Assembly: GCA_938022205.1 (NCBI GenBank)
Contig: CALIEB010000024.1
Location: 62,001-126,000, forward strand
DNA length: 64,000 nucleotides
DNA from: an uncultured Anaerolineae bacterium
GTDB taxonomy: Bacteria; Chloroflexota; Anaerolineae; Aggregatilineales; Phototrophicaceae
Direction: 5' to 3'
The notes beneath the pieces are model-generated. The model did not search any database, was not told where the DNA came from, and saw only the letters and a program-made list of their open reading frames with translations. Below are positions 1 through 8,409 of this stretch, piece by piece. The position numbers and the translations under genes were made by a program. Every line of letters begins with the position of its first letter. Position 1 is the stretch's first letter.

Positions 1-101
1 GCCAGTGCCGACGTGCTGATGTAATCGGCAACATCGCCCTGATAGTAGGCGATGCGATACGCCTCAGCGAGATACTCTTGCATGGCATGGGTAATCGACA
101 T
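1..101 (-). CDS. DtxR/MntR-type metal-dependent transcriptional regulator, N-terminal part (cut by window edge)
   Basis: Only the first 33 codons are in the window, reading leftwards from an ATG at 101 off the edge. The peptide begins MSITHAMQEYLAEAYRIAYY and continues to a STSALA segment. This matches the start of the winged-helix domain of DtxR/MntR/IdeR iron or manganese repressors, where an (E)DYL..IY helix is followed by (V)STS.LA at the start of the recognition helix-turn-helix. The metal-binding and dimerisation parts are off-window, so metal identity cannot be judged. A 13-bp palindrome lies 22 bp upstream of the start and could be an autoregulatory operator. Family call is by motif only, on a short piece. 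Confidence 0.55.
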   Translation of the reverse strand, partial: MSITHAMQEYLAEAYRIAYYQGDVADYISTSAL

Positions 102-122
102 ACGCGCACACTCACAAAATAA

Positions 123-135
123 GAAGACAGTCTTC
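123..135. promoter_or_regulatory. 13-bp inverted repeat, possible operator of the DtxR-like gene
   Basis: The sequence GAAGAC-A-GTCTTC is a perfect palindrome with a one-base centre. It lies between the start of the DtxR-like gene (minus) and the promoter of the aminotransferase operon (plus). DtxR-family repressors bind palindromes close to their own genes, so autoregulation is a reasonable inference. The motif itself does not look like the classical DtxR box. Confidence 0.35.
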
Positions 136-303
136 ATCTTAAATCATGCGGCAAATTGCGCAAATATGCAAGTGGGAAACTTATTTTTTAGCTGACCTTT
201 ATGTTTTTTCTCAGCCTCAAGCGCGTCTGGGCAGTCACAGCACACGCTGCTCCCGCTGCCAACAAGCCAAAAGCACGCCCCTACCCATCGCGCACAAAAA
301 CGC

Positions 304-309
304 TATAAT
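304..309 (+). promoter_or_regulatory. -10 box of the sugar-aminotransferase operon
   Basis: A perfect TATAAT lies 39 bp before the ATG at 348, which predicts a short leader of about 30 nt. No convincing -35 hexamer is seen at 16-18 bp. Confidence 0.5.
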
Positions 310-347
310 TCCCTGCAATCATCCACAGCTTGGAGCGTGAAACCCCT

Positions 348-1541
348 ATGCCCGCAACTCCCCCGCAAACTCCCGCCAAAGAAGCGCACCCCGTGAGCGG
401 CGTGCCGCTGATTGACGAACCGATTGCCCTGTTCAAGCCCTTTCACGGACAAGAAGAGATCGACGCTGTTGCTGAAGTCATTCGCTCTGGTTGGTGGGGC
501 AATGGACCGAAAACCGTCGCGTTTGAAGAAGCCTTCGCGGCGTTCGTCGGGGCGCGCTACGGCGTGTCAACGAACAGTGCGACCGCCGCGCTGCACCTTG
601 CGCTGACGGTGGCAGACGTAGCGGGGGGCGAAGTGTTAACCACGCCCATCACGTTCGTCAGCACCAACCACGTCATCTTGCTTAATAACGCCACACCCGT
701 CTTTTGCGATGTCGAACGCGACACGCTCAACATCGACCCCGACGACATCGCGCGCAAGGTGACACCACGCACAAAGGCAATAGTCTGTGTGCATTATGGT
801 GGACATCCCTGCGATATGGAGCGCATTCACGCCATCGCTAAAGCGCACAACCTCATCGTCATTGAGGATGCTGCCCATGCCGCCGGCTCGCGCTACAAAG
901 ACCAACCCATCGGCAGTCTCTCACCGCTGACCTGCTTTAGCTTCCACCCCGTTAAGAACTTAGCGACCGGCGACGGCGGCATGGTCACGCTCGACAACCC
1001 CGAGTGGCGCGACCGCCTCAACCGCCTGCGCTGGGTCGGCATCAACAAAAACACGTGGCAGCGCAGCGACGGGCAGGATTCCAGCAAATACAGCTGGGAG
1101 TACGGCGTGGACGAAATCGGCTACAAGTATCACAGCAACGACCTGATGAGCGCGATTGCGCTGGTGCAGCTAGGGCGGCTGCCCGACACGAACGCCCGCC
1201 GCCGCGCCATTTGCACCATGTACGACGAGGGACTAGCAGGCTTGGGATGGTTAGAAACGCCTGTGGAGAAAGACTACGCTTTTTCAGCGCGGCACAACTA
1301 CGTCATCAAGACGCGGCAGCGCGACAAGCTGGCGGATTGGCTCAAAGAACATCGCATCGCCAGCGGCATGCACTACATTCCCAACCACCTCTACCCCATG
1401 TACAAGCCCTACGTCAGCGCACCGCTGCCCGTGACCGAGAGCGTGTGGTTAGAGCTGCTCACCCTGCCGCTGCATCCTAACCTGAGCGACGACGACGTGG
1501 CGTACATCATCGACGTGATAAGGCGTTTCCCTTATGCCTGA
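348..1541 (+). CDS. DegT/DnrJ/EryC1/StrS family PLP-dependent sugar aminotransferase
   Basis: A 397-residue protein of fold-type I PLP aminotransferases that transfer an amino group to a nucleotide-linked keto-sugar, or act as related dehydratases. Visible family marks are the GWWGNGP substrate loop near the N-terminus, TNSATAALHLAL in the cofactor-binding region, EDAAHAAGS, and FHPVKN, whose Lys is the expected Schiff-base residue. Length is normal for the family. ATG 348 was preferred over an in-frame TTG at 330 because GGAG at 332-335 is spaced for the ATG. The stop overlaps the next gene by 8 bp, so it is translationally coupled to a GT2 glycosyltransferase and then an acyltransferase. 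This points to synthesis of an amino sugar for a surface glycan. The exact sugar cannot be told. Confidence 0.9.
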   Translation: MPATPPQTPAKEAHPVSGVPLIDEPIALFKPFHGQEEIDAVAEVIRSGWWGNGPKTVAFEEAFAAFVGARYGVSTNSATAALHLALTVADVAGGEVLTTPITFVSTNHVILLNNATPVFCDVERDTLNIDPDDIARKVTPRTKAIVCVHYGGHPCDMERIHAIAKAHNLIVIEDAAHAAGSRYKDQPIGSLSPLTCFSFHPVKNLATGDGGMVTLDNPEWRDRLNRLRWVGINKNTWQRSDGQDSSKYSWEYGVDEIGYKYHSNDLMSAIALVQLGRLPDTNARRRAICTMYDEGLAGLGWLETPVEKDYAFSARHNYVIKTRQRDKLADWLKEHRIASGMHYIPNHLYPMYKPYVSAPLPVTESVWLELLTLPLHPNLSDDDVAYIIDVIRRFPYA

Positions 1542-2406
1542 TGTGAGCGTGGTGATTGTCAATTACAACACCTGCGACAAACTTAAAGCGTGCCTTGAGA
1601 GCTTGCTGCGCGAGCGCGGCGGCTTGACGTTAGAGCTTATCGTCGTGGACAACGGCTCAAAGGACGGCAGCCAAGCCATGCTGCGCGAACACTTCGCCGA
1701 CACCGTAACGCTGATTGAACCGGGGCGCAACACATGGTTCACAGGCGGCAACAACATCGGCGTGCGCCATGCCAGCGGCGACTTTGTCTACATCCTCAAC
1801 GCCGACACGGTCATTCAGCCCAACGCGCTACCAACGATGCTGGCGTATCTCAAGGCGCATCCTGACGTGGGCGCAGTTACCTGCCGCATGGAGTATCCGG
1901 ACGGCACGCTGCAAGCGACTTGCTCGCGCGTGCCGCAATACCTCGACTTGCTGCTAGGCTACACGCTGTTGGGCGCGCTGCTGTTCTTTTGGCGCAACGC
2001 CCGCCGTCGGGTCATGTGGTACACGGGCTGGAAACGCGACAGCACCCGCGCCGTCGAGGTCGTGCCTGACAGCAACCTGCTCGCGCCGCGCCAGCTGCTG
2101 CTCGACGTGGGCATCTACGACGAGGCGATGAAGCTCTACTTCACAGAAGAAGACTTATGCCGCCGCATCTTGGCACAAGGCAAAGCCATTCACTTTGTCG
2201 GCGGCGCGCTGCTGCTGCACCACGAACACAGCAGCACGAAGCAAGTGCAGCGGCTGGCGACACAAGTCTACTTTGACGACCTGCTTGCCTACACGCGCAA
2301 GTATTATGGACAGTGGCGCGCGTGGCTGCTGCACGCGCTGCTTGTGCCGACGCGGGCGTTGATGGACTTGGCGCAGCGGCTGCGCGGTGAAAAAGCGAGG
2401 CTTTAA
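1534..2406 (+). CDS. Glycosyltransferase family 2 (rhamnosyltransferase-like)
   Basis: A 290-residue GT-A fold transferase acting at the inner membrane face on surface polysaccharide. It starts VSVVIVNYNTCDKL, the typical GT2 first strand, followed by VVDNGSKDGS. YILNADT supplies the metal-binding acidic motif in its NAD variant. FTEEDLCRRI is the acceptor-side ED motif of the WcaA/rhamnosyltransferase subgroup. The C-terminal part is basic and amphipathic, consistent with membrane association. It overlaps the aminotransferase by 8 bp and precedes the acyltransferase, forming a three-gene operon. Donor and acceptor sugars are not predictable from sequence. Confidence 0.88.
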   Translation: MPDVSVVIVNYNTCDKLKACLESLLRERGGLTLELIVVDNGSKDGSQAMLREHFADTVTLIEPGRNTWFTGGNNIGVRHASGDFVYILNADTVIQPNALPTMLAYLKAHPDVGAVTCRMEYPDGTLQATCSRVPQYLDLLLGYTLLGALLFFWRNARRRVMWYTGWKRDSTRAVEVVPDSNLLAPRQLLLDVGIYDEAMKLYFTEEDLCRRILAQGKAIHFVGGALLLHHEHSSTKQVQRLATQVYFDDLLAYTRKYYGQWRAWLLHALLVPTRALMDLAQRLRGEKARL

Positions 2407-2410
2407 CCCC

Positions 2411-3037
2411 ATGTACCCCGACGAGACAGCGCGCTCGCGGGCGCGGCGTGGGCTGCTAGGGCATTATGTGGCGGGCGCGTGGCGCGTGCTGCTGCGTCCG
2501 CCGCTGACCGCCTATCACGTGGCGTGGGCGCGCGCGCTGGCGTTCTTTTGGGGCATGGAAGACGTGACCGACTACGTGGCACGCCTGCCGCGCCGCTATC
2601 TTGTGGCGGTGCTGCGGGCGTTTGGCGCGACGATTAGCCCGACCGCCACGCTCTACGGTGGGTTATACTTGCACAACACCAACCACCAGCTCATGCGTCC
2701 GCTTATCATCGGCGACCATAGCGTTATCTCCCCGCAGGTCTTCATCGACCTCTGTGAGCGTGTGACCATCGGCGCGCGCGTCACCCTCAGCAGCCACGTG
2801 CGCATCCTCACCCATTTGGACGTGGGACACAGCCCGCTGGCGACGCGTGGGTATCCGCCGCGCTGCCGTCCAGTGACCATTGGCGACGGCGTGTACGTCG
2901 GCGTGAACGCTACCATTGGCGACGGCGTGACGATTGGCGAGGGCGCGCTAGTGGCGGCGCACAGCGTCGTGCTAGCCGACGTGCCGCCGTACACGCTGGT
3001 GGCAGGCGCGCCTGCTGTTGTCAAGAAACGCTTGTAA
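2411..3037 (+). CDS. Hexapeptide-repeat (left-handed beta-helix) acyltransferase, WcaF/LacA type
   Basis: The protein has 208 residues if it starts at ATG 2411, which has GAGG about 10 bp upstream. A GTG at 2387, overlapping the GT2 gene, is also possible and would add 8 residues. The C-terminal half carries isoleucine-rich hexapeptide repeats (IGDHSVISPQV, VTIGARV, VTIGDGVYVGVNATIGDG), the signature of trimeric left-handed beta-helix acetyltransferases. The segment ILTHLDVGHS may hold the catalytic histidine. The N-terminal half is arginine-rich and aromatic, and longer than in plain LacA-type enzymes. It is likely an O- or N-acetyltransferase decorating the sugar made by the two preceding gene products. 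Confidence 0.85.
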   Translation: MYPDETARSRARRGLLGHYVAGAWRVLLRPPLTAYHVAWARALAFFWGMEDVTDYVARLPRRYLVAVLRAFGATISPTATLYGGLYLHNTNHQLMRPLIIGDHSVISPQVFIDLCERVTIGARVTLSSHVRILTHLDVGHSPLATRGYPPRCRPVTIGDGVYVGVNATIGDGVTIGEGALVAAHSVVLADVPPYTLVAGAPAVVKKRL

Positions 3038-3041
3038 GCAC

Positions 3042-3072
3042 AACAGACGAGCGCGTGTGCGCCCGTCTGTTT
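3042..3072. terminator. Bidirectional intrinsic terminator between convergent operons
   Basis: An 8-bp stem AACAGACG/CGTCTGTT encloses a second stem GCGC-GTGT-GCGC, with a short T-run after it on the plus strand. It lies in the 59-bp gap between the acyltransferase stop (plus) and the oppF stop (minus). Confidence 0.7.
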
Positions 3073-3096
3073 CCGTTGGTCAGGATGTCGTTGGTG

Positions 3097-4131
3097 CTAG
3101 ACTTCCGTCACGCGGTGGCACGCCACGAAATGCCTCGGCGTTGCCTCGATAAATTCGGGGTCTGGCTCATGGTAGCAGTATTCGAACACGACCGGGCAGC
3201 GCGTGTTAAAGTTGCAGCCAAGCGGCGGGCGCGCCGGGCTAGGCAAGTCACCGCTGATGATGATGCGCTGGCGCGATTCCTTGCTGGCGGGGTCGGGCAC
3301 CGGCACTGCGGACAGCAACGCCTGCGTGTAGGGATGCAGCGGGTTGTCGTACACCTCGTCGGTGGGCCCCATCTCGACAATCTTGCCCAAGTACATCACC
3401 GCCACGCGGTCGCAGATGTGGCGCACCATGCTCAAGTCGTGGGCGATAAAGAGATACGTCAAGCCCAGCTCGGACTGCAGGTCTTCCAACAAGTTGACGA
3501 CCTGCGCTTGGATGGACACGTCGAGCGCGCTAATCGGCTCGTCGCAGACGATGAACTTGGGGTTGAGCGCGAGCGCGCGAGCAATGCCAATGCGCTGCCG
3601 TTGCCCGCCGGAAAACTCGTGGGGGTAGCGGTTAATGAAGTAGGGGTTCAAGCCCACCTTCTGCATCAGGCTTTCGACATACTCTTGGCGTTCGCGCTTG
3701 TCGGGATATAGCCCGTGAATGGCGAGCGGCTCGCTGATGATGTTGCCTACCGTCATGCGCGGGTTGAGCGAGGCGAAAGGGTCTTGGAAGATGATTTGCA
3801 TCTGGCGGCGCATCTGGCGCATGGCGTTGGGTCCGAGCATCGCCAAGTCTTGCCCTTCAAAGAACACATGCCCTTCGGTGGGCTTGTAAAGCTGCAGGAT
3901 GGTGCGTCCGGCGGTGCTTTTGCCGCAGCCGCTTTCGCCGACCAGCCCCAGCGTTTCGCCGCGATAAATGTCAAACGAGATGCCGTCAACGGCGCGCACT
4001 GCGCCGACTTGGCGTTGGATTAAGAAGCCGCTGTTGATGGGAAAGTGCTTCTTCAACCCGCGCACGCTCAGGATAACGTCGCTGTTTTCGAGGTTTTTTC
4101 TCTTTTCGGGATGTGCTACTGCTACGCTCAT
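3097..4131 (-). CDS. oppF: Oligopeptide/dipeptide ABC transporter ATP-binding protein (OppF/DppF type)
   Basis: A 344-residue nucleotide-binding subunit that would power import of di- or oligopeptides. Walker A is GESGCGKST, the signature is [15 protein letters not shown], and Walker B is [13 protein letters not shown]. The C-terminal extension typical of this subfamily is present (GCNFNTRCP, then more cysteines), where related Dpp/Opp ATPases hold an iron-sulfur cluster. It lies 2 bp after the OppD-type gene, so the two ATPases form a pair. No OppA, OppB or OppC is visible on either side, so the permease partners must be encoded elsewhere. Confidence 0.93.
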   Translation of the reverse strand: MSVAVAHPEKRKNLENSDVILSVRGLKKHFPINSGFLIQRQVGAVRAVDGISFDIYRGETLGLVGESGCGKSTAGRTILQLYKPTEGHVFFEGQDLAMLGPNAMRQMRRQMQIIFQDPFASLNPRMTVGNIISEPLAIHGLYPDKRERQEYVESLMQKVGLNPYFINRYPHEFSGGQRQRIGIARALALNPKFIVCDEPISALDVSIQAQVVNLLEDLQSELGLTYLFIAHDLSMVRHICDRVAVMYLGKIVEMGPTDEVYDNPLHPYTQALLSAVPVPDPASKESRQRIIISGDLPSPARPPLGCNFNTRCPVVFEYCYHEPDPEFIEATPRHFVACHRVTEV

Positions 4132-4133
4132 GG

Positions 4134-5141
4134 CTAGACGTTCTCCCTTTCTTTCTTGAGGATGGCACGCAGGTCATACCACGCGGCGGCAAGGTGGTTG
4201 GGGTCGCTGCCTTCGACAGGCTTCAACGGCGGACGCTCCTCAAAGCAGCGTTCGGTGGCGTAAGGGTTGCGGCTGGCGAACGGGTCGCCTTTGGGGGGAA
4301 TGCGCATGTCAGGCGGCGAGCCTTCGATTTGCGTCAGGCGCGTGCGCGTGCCGTCCATGCGCGGCAGCGAGCGCATCAGCCCCAGCGTGTAGGCGTTGCG
4401 CGGGTCTTGGAAGACGACCTTCGTGGGCCCGCGCTCGACAATGCTGCCGGCGTACATGACTTGGATGGTATCGGCAAGCTCCGCCACCACGCCAAGGTCG
4501 TGGGTAATCCAAATAATCGCCATGTTGAACTCTTTCTTGAGCGATTTGACCAGCTCAAGAATTTGCGCTTGAATGGTCACATCCAGCGCGGTGGTCGGTT
4601 CGTCGGCAATCAACAGCTTGGGGTTGCACGACAGCCCGATAGCAATCATGACGCGCTGGCGCATGCCGCCGGAAAACTGGTGGGGATAATCCTTTAAGCG
4701 TTTGTGCGCGTCAGGGATGCCGACAAGGTCAAGTAGCTCGGCGGCGCGCTTGTTGGCTTGCGCCGTGTTCATGCCCTCGTGCAGCTTCAGCGATTCGGTG
4801 ATTTGCGTGCCAATCGTCAGCACAGGGTTGAGCGAGGTCATTGGATCTTGGAAAATCATGGCAATTTCCTTGCCACGCACCAAGCGCATTTGCTCGTTGG
4901 ACAACCCCACAAGGTTGCGCCCTTCGAAATAGACCTCACCACTTTCGATTTTGCCCGGTGGCGTGGGAATTAAGCCCATAATCGCCAGCGCATGCACGCT
5001 TTTGCCGCTGCCGCTCTCACCAACAATCCCCAGCGTCTCGCCCTCGTTTAGCGTATACGAGACGTTGTTCACGGCATACACCGTGCCTTCCTGCGTGTAA
5101 AACCTCACCGTGAGGTCTCGAACATCCATTAGTACACCCAA
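4134..5141 (-). CDS. oppD: Oligopeptide/dipeptide ABC transporter ATP-binding protein (OppD/DppD type)
   Basis: A 335-residue partner ATPase with Walker [10 protein letters not shown], signature [15 protein letters not shown] and Walker [14 protein letters not shown]. The oligopeptide C-terminal domain is present ([15 protein letters not shown]), but it lacks most of the Cys residues seen in the OppF protein. The start is decided by the ribosome-binding site. AAGGAGG at 5149-5155 lies 7 bp before a TTG at 5141, whereas the in-frame ATG at 5129 would be 19 bp away, so TTG is preferred. It is first in a two-gene operon with oppF. Confidence 0.92.
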   Translation of the reverse strand: MGVLMDVRDLTVRFYTQEGTVYAVNNVSYTLNEGETLGIVGESGSGKSVHALAIMGLIPTPPGKIESGEVYFEGRNLVGLSNEQMRLVRGKEIAMIFQDPMTSLNPVLTIGTQITESLKLHEGMNTAQANKRAAELLDLVGIPDAHKRLKDYPHQFSGGMRQRVMIAIGLSCNPKLLIADEPTTALDVTIQAQILELVKSLKKEFNMAIIWITHDLGVVAELADTIQVMYAGSIVERGPTKVVFQDPRNAYTLGLMRSLPRMDGTRTRLTQIEGSPPDMRIPPKGDPFASRNPYATERCFEERPPLKPVEGSDPNHLAAAWYDLRAILKKERENV

Positions 5142-5231
5142 CGCGCAACCTCCTTAAAAAATTTTTTTAGCAAACAACGTGTGGCTCAACGCCAGCACGA
5201 CGTAAACTATCTCAATGAGTTAGCCTATGAG

Positions 5232-5252
5232 TTTGCCTAAAAGTTAGGCAAA
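5232..5252. terminator. Perfect 9-bp hairpin downstream of the GDP-fucose synthase gene
   Basis: TTTGCCTAA-AAG-TTAGGCAAA lies just after the stop of the minus-strand gene ending at 5255 and before oppD. The stem is perfect but not GC-rich, and no long T-run follows on the minus strand. It may be a weak terminator, an mRNA 3'-end stabiliser, or an operator for the oppDF promoter. Confidence 0.45.
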
Positions 5253-5254
5253 TG

Positions 5255-6202
5255 TCAAGCAATCACCACATTTTGCTTAAACCAGGCAATCAGTTCCTTT
5301 AAGCCGGTGTCAAAGTCTGTCTCAGCGACAAAGCCGAACCACTCGCGGGCGCGTGTCACGTCGACGCGACGACGCGGCTGCCCGTTGGGCTTGCTGGTGT
5401 CCCAGCGAATTTCCCCCTTGTACGCCATCAAAGTGGCGATACGTTCGACAAGGTCTTTGATGCTAATTTCAACGCCGCTGCCCAGATTGACCGGCTCCGC
5501 GCCGTCGTAGCGTTCCGCCGCCAGCGCGATGCCGCGCGCCGCGTCCTTGACGTACAAAAACTCACGGGTGGGGCTGCCGTCGCCGAACAACGTCACATAG
5601 GGGCTACCTTGCTGCTGTGCTTCGTGGATTTTGCGGATGACATCGGGAATAACGTGCGCCGACTTGGGGTCGAAGTTGTCGCCCGGTCCATAAAGGTTGG
5701 TCGGCAGCAGGTGAATGACGTTCATGCCATACTCTTGGCGATAAGCCTGTCCCATGACCATTAACGCCTTTTTCGCCACGCCGTAAGGCGCGTTAGTCTC
5801 TTCGGGATAGCCCGCCCAGAGGTCTTCTTCCTTGAACGGCACTGGCGTAAACTTGGGATACTCGCAAATCGTGCCTAAGCCCACGAACTTCGCCACGCGG
5901 TTGCGGCGCGCGTGTTCCAGCAAATGTGTCCCCATGATAATGTTGTCATAGAAGAAAAGCCCCGGATGCTCGCGGTTTGCGCCAATGCCGCCCACCGTCG
6001 CGGCGAGGTGGATGACCATCGTCGCCTGTGGATAATCGGCGAAAAGGCGCGCGACGGCGGGTTCTTGACGCAGGTCATAATCGGCTTTGCGCGGGATAAA
6101 CAGCGAGCCCACGCCCTGCGCCTGTAGATATGCCACCAAATGCCGCCCTAAGAAGCCGCTGCCGCCCGTGACGATAACGTGCTGTGTGTGCCAAAAAGAC
6201 AT
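5255..6202 (-). CDS. fcl: GDP-L-fucose synthase (GDP-4-keto-6-deoxymannose 3,5-epimerase/reductase)
   Basis: A 315-residue extended SDR enzyme that epimerises and then reduces GDP-4-keto-6-deoxy-D-mannose with NADPH to GDP-L-fucose in the cytosol. The Rossmann motif is VTGGSGFLGRHL (residues 11-22). Also seen are HLAATVGGIGANREHP, typical of this enzyme, catalytic Tyr140 and Lys144 in YGVAK, and GDGSPTREFLYV. The length fits the E. coli/human family. The start ATG has AAGGGAG about 8 bp upstream. No GDP-mannose 4,6-dehydratase gene is in the window. With the sugar genes at 348-3037 and the flippase at 7216 it suggests fucose-containing surface glycans. Confidence 0.92.
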   Translation of the reverse strand: MSFWHTQHVIVTGGSGFLGRHLVAYLQAQGVGSLFIPRKADYDLRQEPAVARLFADYPQATMVIHLAATVGGIGANREHPGLFFYDNIIMGTHLLEHARRNRVAKFVGLGTICEYPKFTPVPFKEEDLWAGYPEETNAPYGVAKKALMVMGQAYRQEYGMNVIHLLPTNLYGPGDNFDPKSAHVIPDVIRKIHEAQQQGSPYVTLFGDGSPTREFLYVKDAARGIALAAERYDGAEPVNLGSGVEISIKDLVERIATLMAYKGEIRWDTSKPNGQPRRRVDVTRAREWFGFVAETDFDTGLKELIAWFKQNVVIA

Positions 6203-6410
6203 GGCAAGCTCTCCCTTGCGTGACCTAGTAAGCCCTTATTAAAGCATCTTTAGTGGCAAAAGAGAAGACCGCTGCTGTGAGGTCGGCGCGCGATGTTTCC
6301 GCCTACAGCGTCAACGTTGAGATAGTAAGCCGAGACAATCAAGCTAGCATTGCGTGAGCGCGCAGCTGCGCCGTATACTTCGCGGCAAGCACAGCGCAAG
6401 GAGCAATCTC

Positions 6411-7229
6411 ATGCAAGCACTTTTTGACCTCAGCGGCAAGACAGCACTGGTGACGGGCGGCACAGGCGTGCTAGGCGCGGCGATGTGCCGTGCGCTTGCG
6501 GCGGCGGGTGCACAGGTGCTGGTGGTGGCGCGCACCCGTGCCAACGCCGAAGCGGTGGCGGCGGCATTGCGCCAACAGGGCGGCAAGGCGGCAGGCTACG
6601 CTTGCGACGTGTTGGACAAAGACGCGCTCACGCAACTCGCGCAGCGTGTGGCGTTTACACACGGCGCGGTCGACATTCTCGTCAACGCGGCGGGCGGCAA
6701 CAGCCCGCAAGCCACCGCCTTGCGCGGCGAACGCAGCTTCTTTGACCTGCCGCAAGAGGCGGTGCGCTGGGTGTTTGACCTCAATCTGCTGGGGACGGTG
6801 CTGTCTTCGCAGGCATTCGGCGCACAAATGGCGCAGCAGGGTGCGGGGGTCATCATCAACATTAGCTCGATGGCGGCGTTTCAGCCGCTTACCCGCGTTG
6901 TTGCCTATGCCGCCGCCAAAGCCGCTGTCAACAACTTTACCCAGTGGCTGGCCGTTTACATGGCGACCGAACACAGCCCTAATATCCGCGTGAACGCCAT
7001 TGCGCCGGGCTTCTTCTTGGGGGAACAGAACCGCTTTTTGCTGAAAAACCCCGACGGCACGCTCACGGCGCGCGGCGAGCAAATCATCGCCCACACGCCG
7101 ATGGGACGCTTTGGCGAGGCGGACGACCTTGCTGGCACGCTGCTTTGGTTGGTGAGCGATGCCAGCCGCTTTGTCACCGGCGTGGTCGTGCCAGTGGACG
7201 GTGGTTTTAGCGCGTTCAGCGGCGTATGA
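6411..7229 (+). CDS. SDR-family NAD(P)-dependent oxidoreductase, similar to D-mannonate/fructuronate oxidoreductases
   Basis: A 272-residue classical short-chain dehydrogenase. The coenzyme motif is TGGTGVLG (residues 15-22), with NAAGG at 92-96 and catalytic Ser152/153, Tyr166 and Lys170 (YAAAK). The C-terminus has NAIAPGFF and the end motif of FabG-like enzymes. The segments GGNSPQAT and GFFLGEQNRFLL resemble the SDR-type fructuronate reductases (UxuB/YjmF) of Firmicutes, but no uronate pathway genes are nearby, so the substrate is uncertain. ATG 6411 has AAGGAG 6-7 bp upstream. An upstream in-frame start at 6354 would run through the likely promoter. The 3' end overlaps the convergent flippase gene by 14 bp. 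Confidence 0.88.
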   Translation: MQALFDLSGKTALVTGGTGVLGAAMCRALAAAGAQVLVVARTRANAEAVAAALRQQGGKAAGYACDVLDKDALTQLAQRVAFTHGAVDILVNAAGGNSPQATALRGERSFFDLPQEAVRWVFDLNLLGTVLSSQAFGAQMAQQGAGVIINISSMAAFQPLTRVVAYAAAKAAVNNFTQWLAVYMATEHSPNIRVNAIAPGFFLGEQNRFLLKNPDGTLTARGEQIIAHTPMGRFGEADDLAGTLLWLVSDASRFVTGVVVPVDGGFSAFSGV

Positions 7230-8409
7230 CGGGCAGCAACACCGCCACCGCCGCGGCATCCGCCAGCAAGCTAGCTAGCGCGACGTGTTCGCCGCGCAAG
7301 GGTGCGCCCAATCCCCCAATCAGCAGCGCAAACACCAGCAGCCACACGGCAAACGCGGCGTTGGCGCGCCAAGCACCGCCGCCCGCATAGGCAAACACGT
7401 TGAGCAGCCCACGCAGCAGCGACGGCACAATCCCCACTGCCAACAGCAGCAGCACCCCAGTAGCAGCGGCATAGTCCGCGCCGTAGACCAAGCGCAGCAA
7501 CGCTGTGGCGAACGCGCCCAAGCCCACGGTTAGCGCGCCGCCCGCGCCTACGACCAACAGCAGTCCACGTCGCCACAGGCGTATTCGCGCTCGCGCGTCG
7601 TGTTGCTTGACCAAGCGCGCGAACAGCACGTCATAGCCCGCCATTGCCGCCAAGCGCACCATTTCTAGCACGCGCTGGCTAGCGACGTAGTGTCCGACGA
7701 CGAGCAAGGGCGCGCCGCGTTCCAGCACCAAGATGCCCGCGCGCAGCTGCACCGCCGCCAGCACCGCCGCGCCGGCGTAAGGCAGCGCGCCCCGCAGCAC
7801 AACGCGCAGCGGCACGGATGGCTGCGACACGGTGGGGCGAAAGCGCGTCCGATACAGCCACCAAACCGCCGCCAGCTGCCCTAACGAGGTGAGCGTGTTG
7901 AGCGCGAACACGCCCGCCAGCCCACCACCCCCCGCCAGATAGACCGCCGTCAAGGCAAGCTGTGTCGCTAGCATGCCCACGTTTAGCGCGGCTATCCAGC
8001 CGAACGCTTCGTGTGAGCGCAGCACCGCCGCGTAGGTGCTGAAAAGCGGCACAATCAACAGCAGCGGCGCAGACCACAGCAGCCCCACGCGCAAGCTGCC
8101 CTCGCTGAACAGCAGCGGCGCGCTTGTCCAGGTCAGCAGCAGCAGCGCGCCGCCCCATGTCACGCGCGCACGCAACGCGCCACGCACGAGCGCAGGGTGC
8201 TGGTCGGGCGTGCTGCCTAAGCCGCGCAACAGCCACGTGGCCACGCCCGCCTCTGCCAGCAGCATCAGCGGGTACACCCACGCCAGCACCGCGCCATACG
8301 CGCCCAACCCTTCAGGGCGCAGCGCGCGCGCAATCGCCGCCGTCAGGAGGAACGAGAGCAGCGCGCCGCCGCCGTTGCTAGCAAGGAGCAGCAGCGCATT
8401 TTTAAGCAT
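7216..8409 (-). CDS. Polysaccharide biosynthesis membrane protein (MATE/MVF flippase superfamily)
   Basis: About 397 residues with 12 or so hydrophobic helices spread along the whole length and Arg-rich loops. This is the pattern of O-antigen/teichuronic-acid flippases (Wzx, MurJ-like fold). The N-terminus LLLLASNGGGALLSFLL followed by an RPEGLGAYG loop is typical, with the family's G-x-G-x-Y/F after the first helix. It probably flips lipid-linked sugars made by the nearby glycan genes. The ATG at 8409 overlaps the TGA of the hydrolase gene upstream (TGATG), so translation is coupled. A TTG one codon earlier is less likely. Confidence 0.82.
   Translation of the reverse strand: MLKNALLLLASNGGGALLSFLLTAAIARALRPEGLGAYGAVLAWVYPLMLLAEAGVATWLLRGLGSTPDQHPALVRGALRARVTWGGALLLLTWTSAPLLFSEGSLRVGLLWSAPLLLIVPLFSTYAAVLRSHEAFGWIAALNVGMLATQLALTAVYLAGGGGLAGVFALNTLTSLGQLAAVWWLYRTRFRPTVSQPSVPLRVVLRGALPYAGAAVLAAVQLRAGILVLERGAPLLVVGHYVASQRVLEMVRLAAMAGYDVLFARLVKQHDARARIRLWRRGLLLVVGAGGALTVGLGAFATALLRLVYGADYAAATGVLLLLAVGIVPSLLRGLLNVFAYAGGGAWRANAAFAVWLLVFALLIGGLGAPLRGEHVALASLLADAAAVAVLLPVIRR

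Noticed and set aside
146-340. 64-codon plus-strand ORF before the aminotransferase gene
   Set aside because: It runs through the TATAAT promoter, has no ribosome-binding site and a nonsense-like composition.
3055-3711. 218-codon ORF opposite oppF
   Set aside because: Antisense shadow of a well-supported ABC ATPase gene; no family resemblance.
6471-7259. 262-codon minus-strand ORF opposite the SDR gene
   Set aside because: His/Arg-rich shadow translation in GC-rich DNA; the SDR on the other strand has all catalytic motifs.
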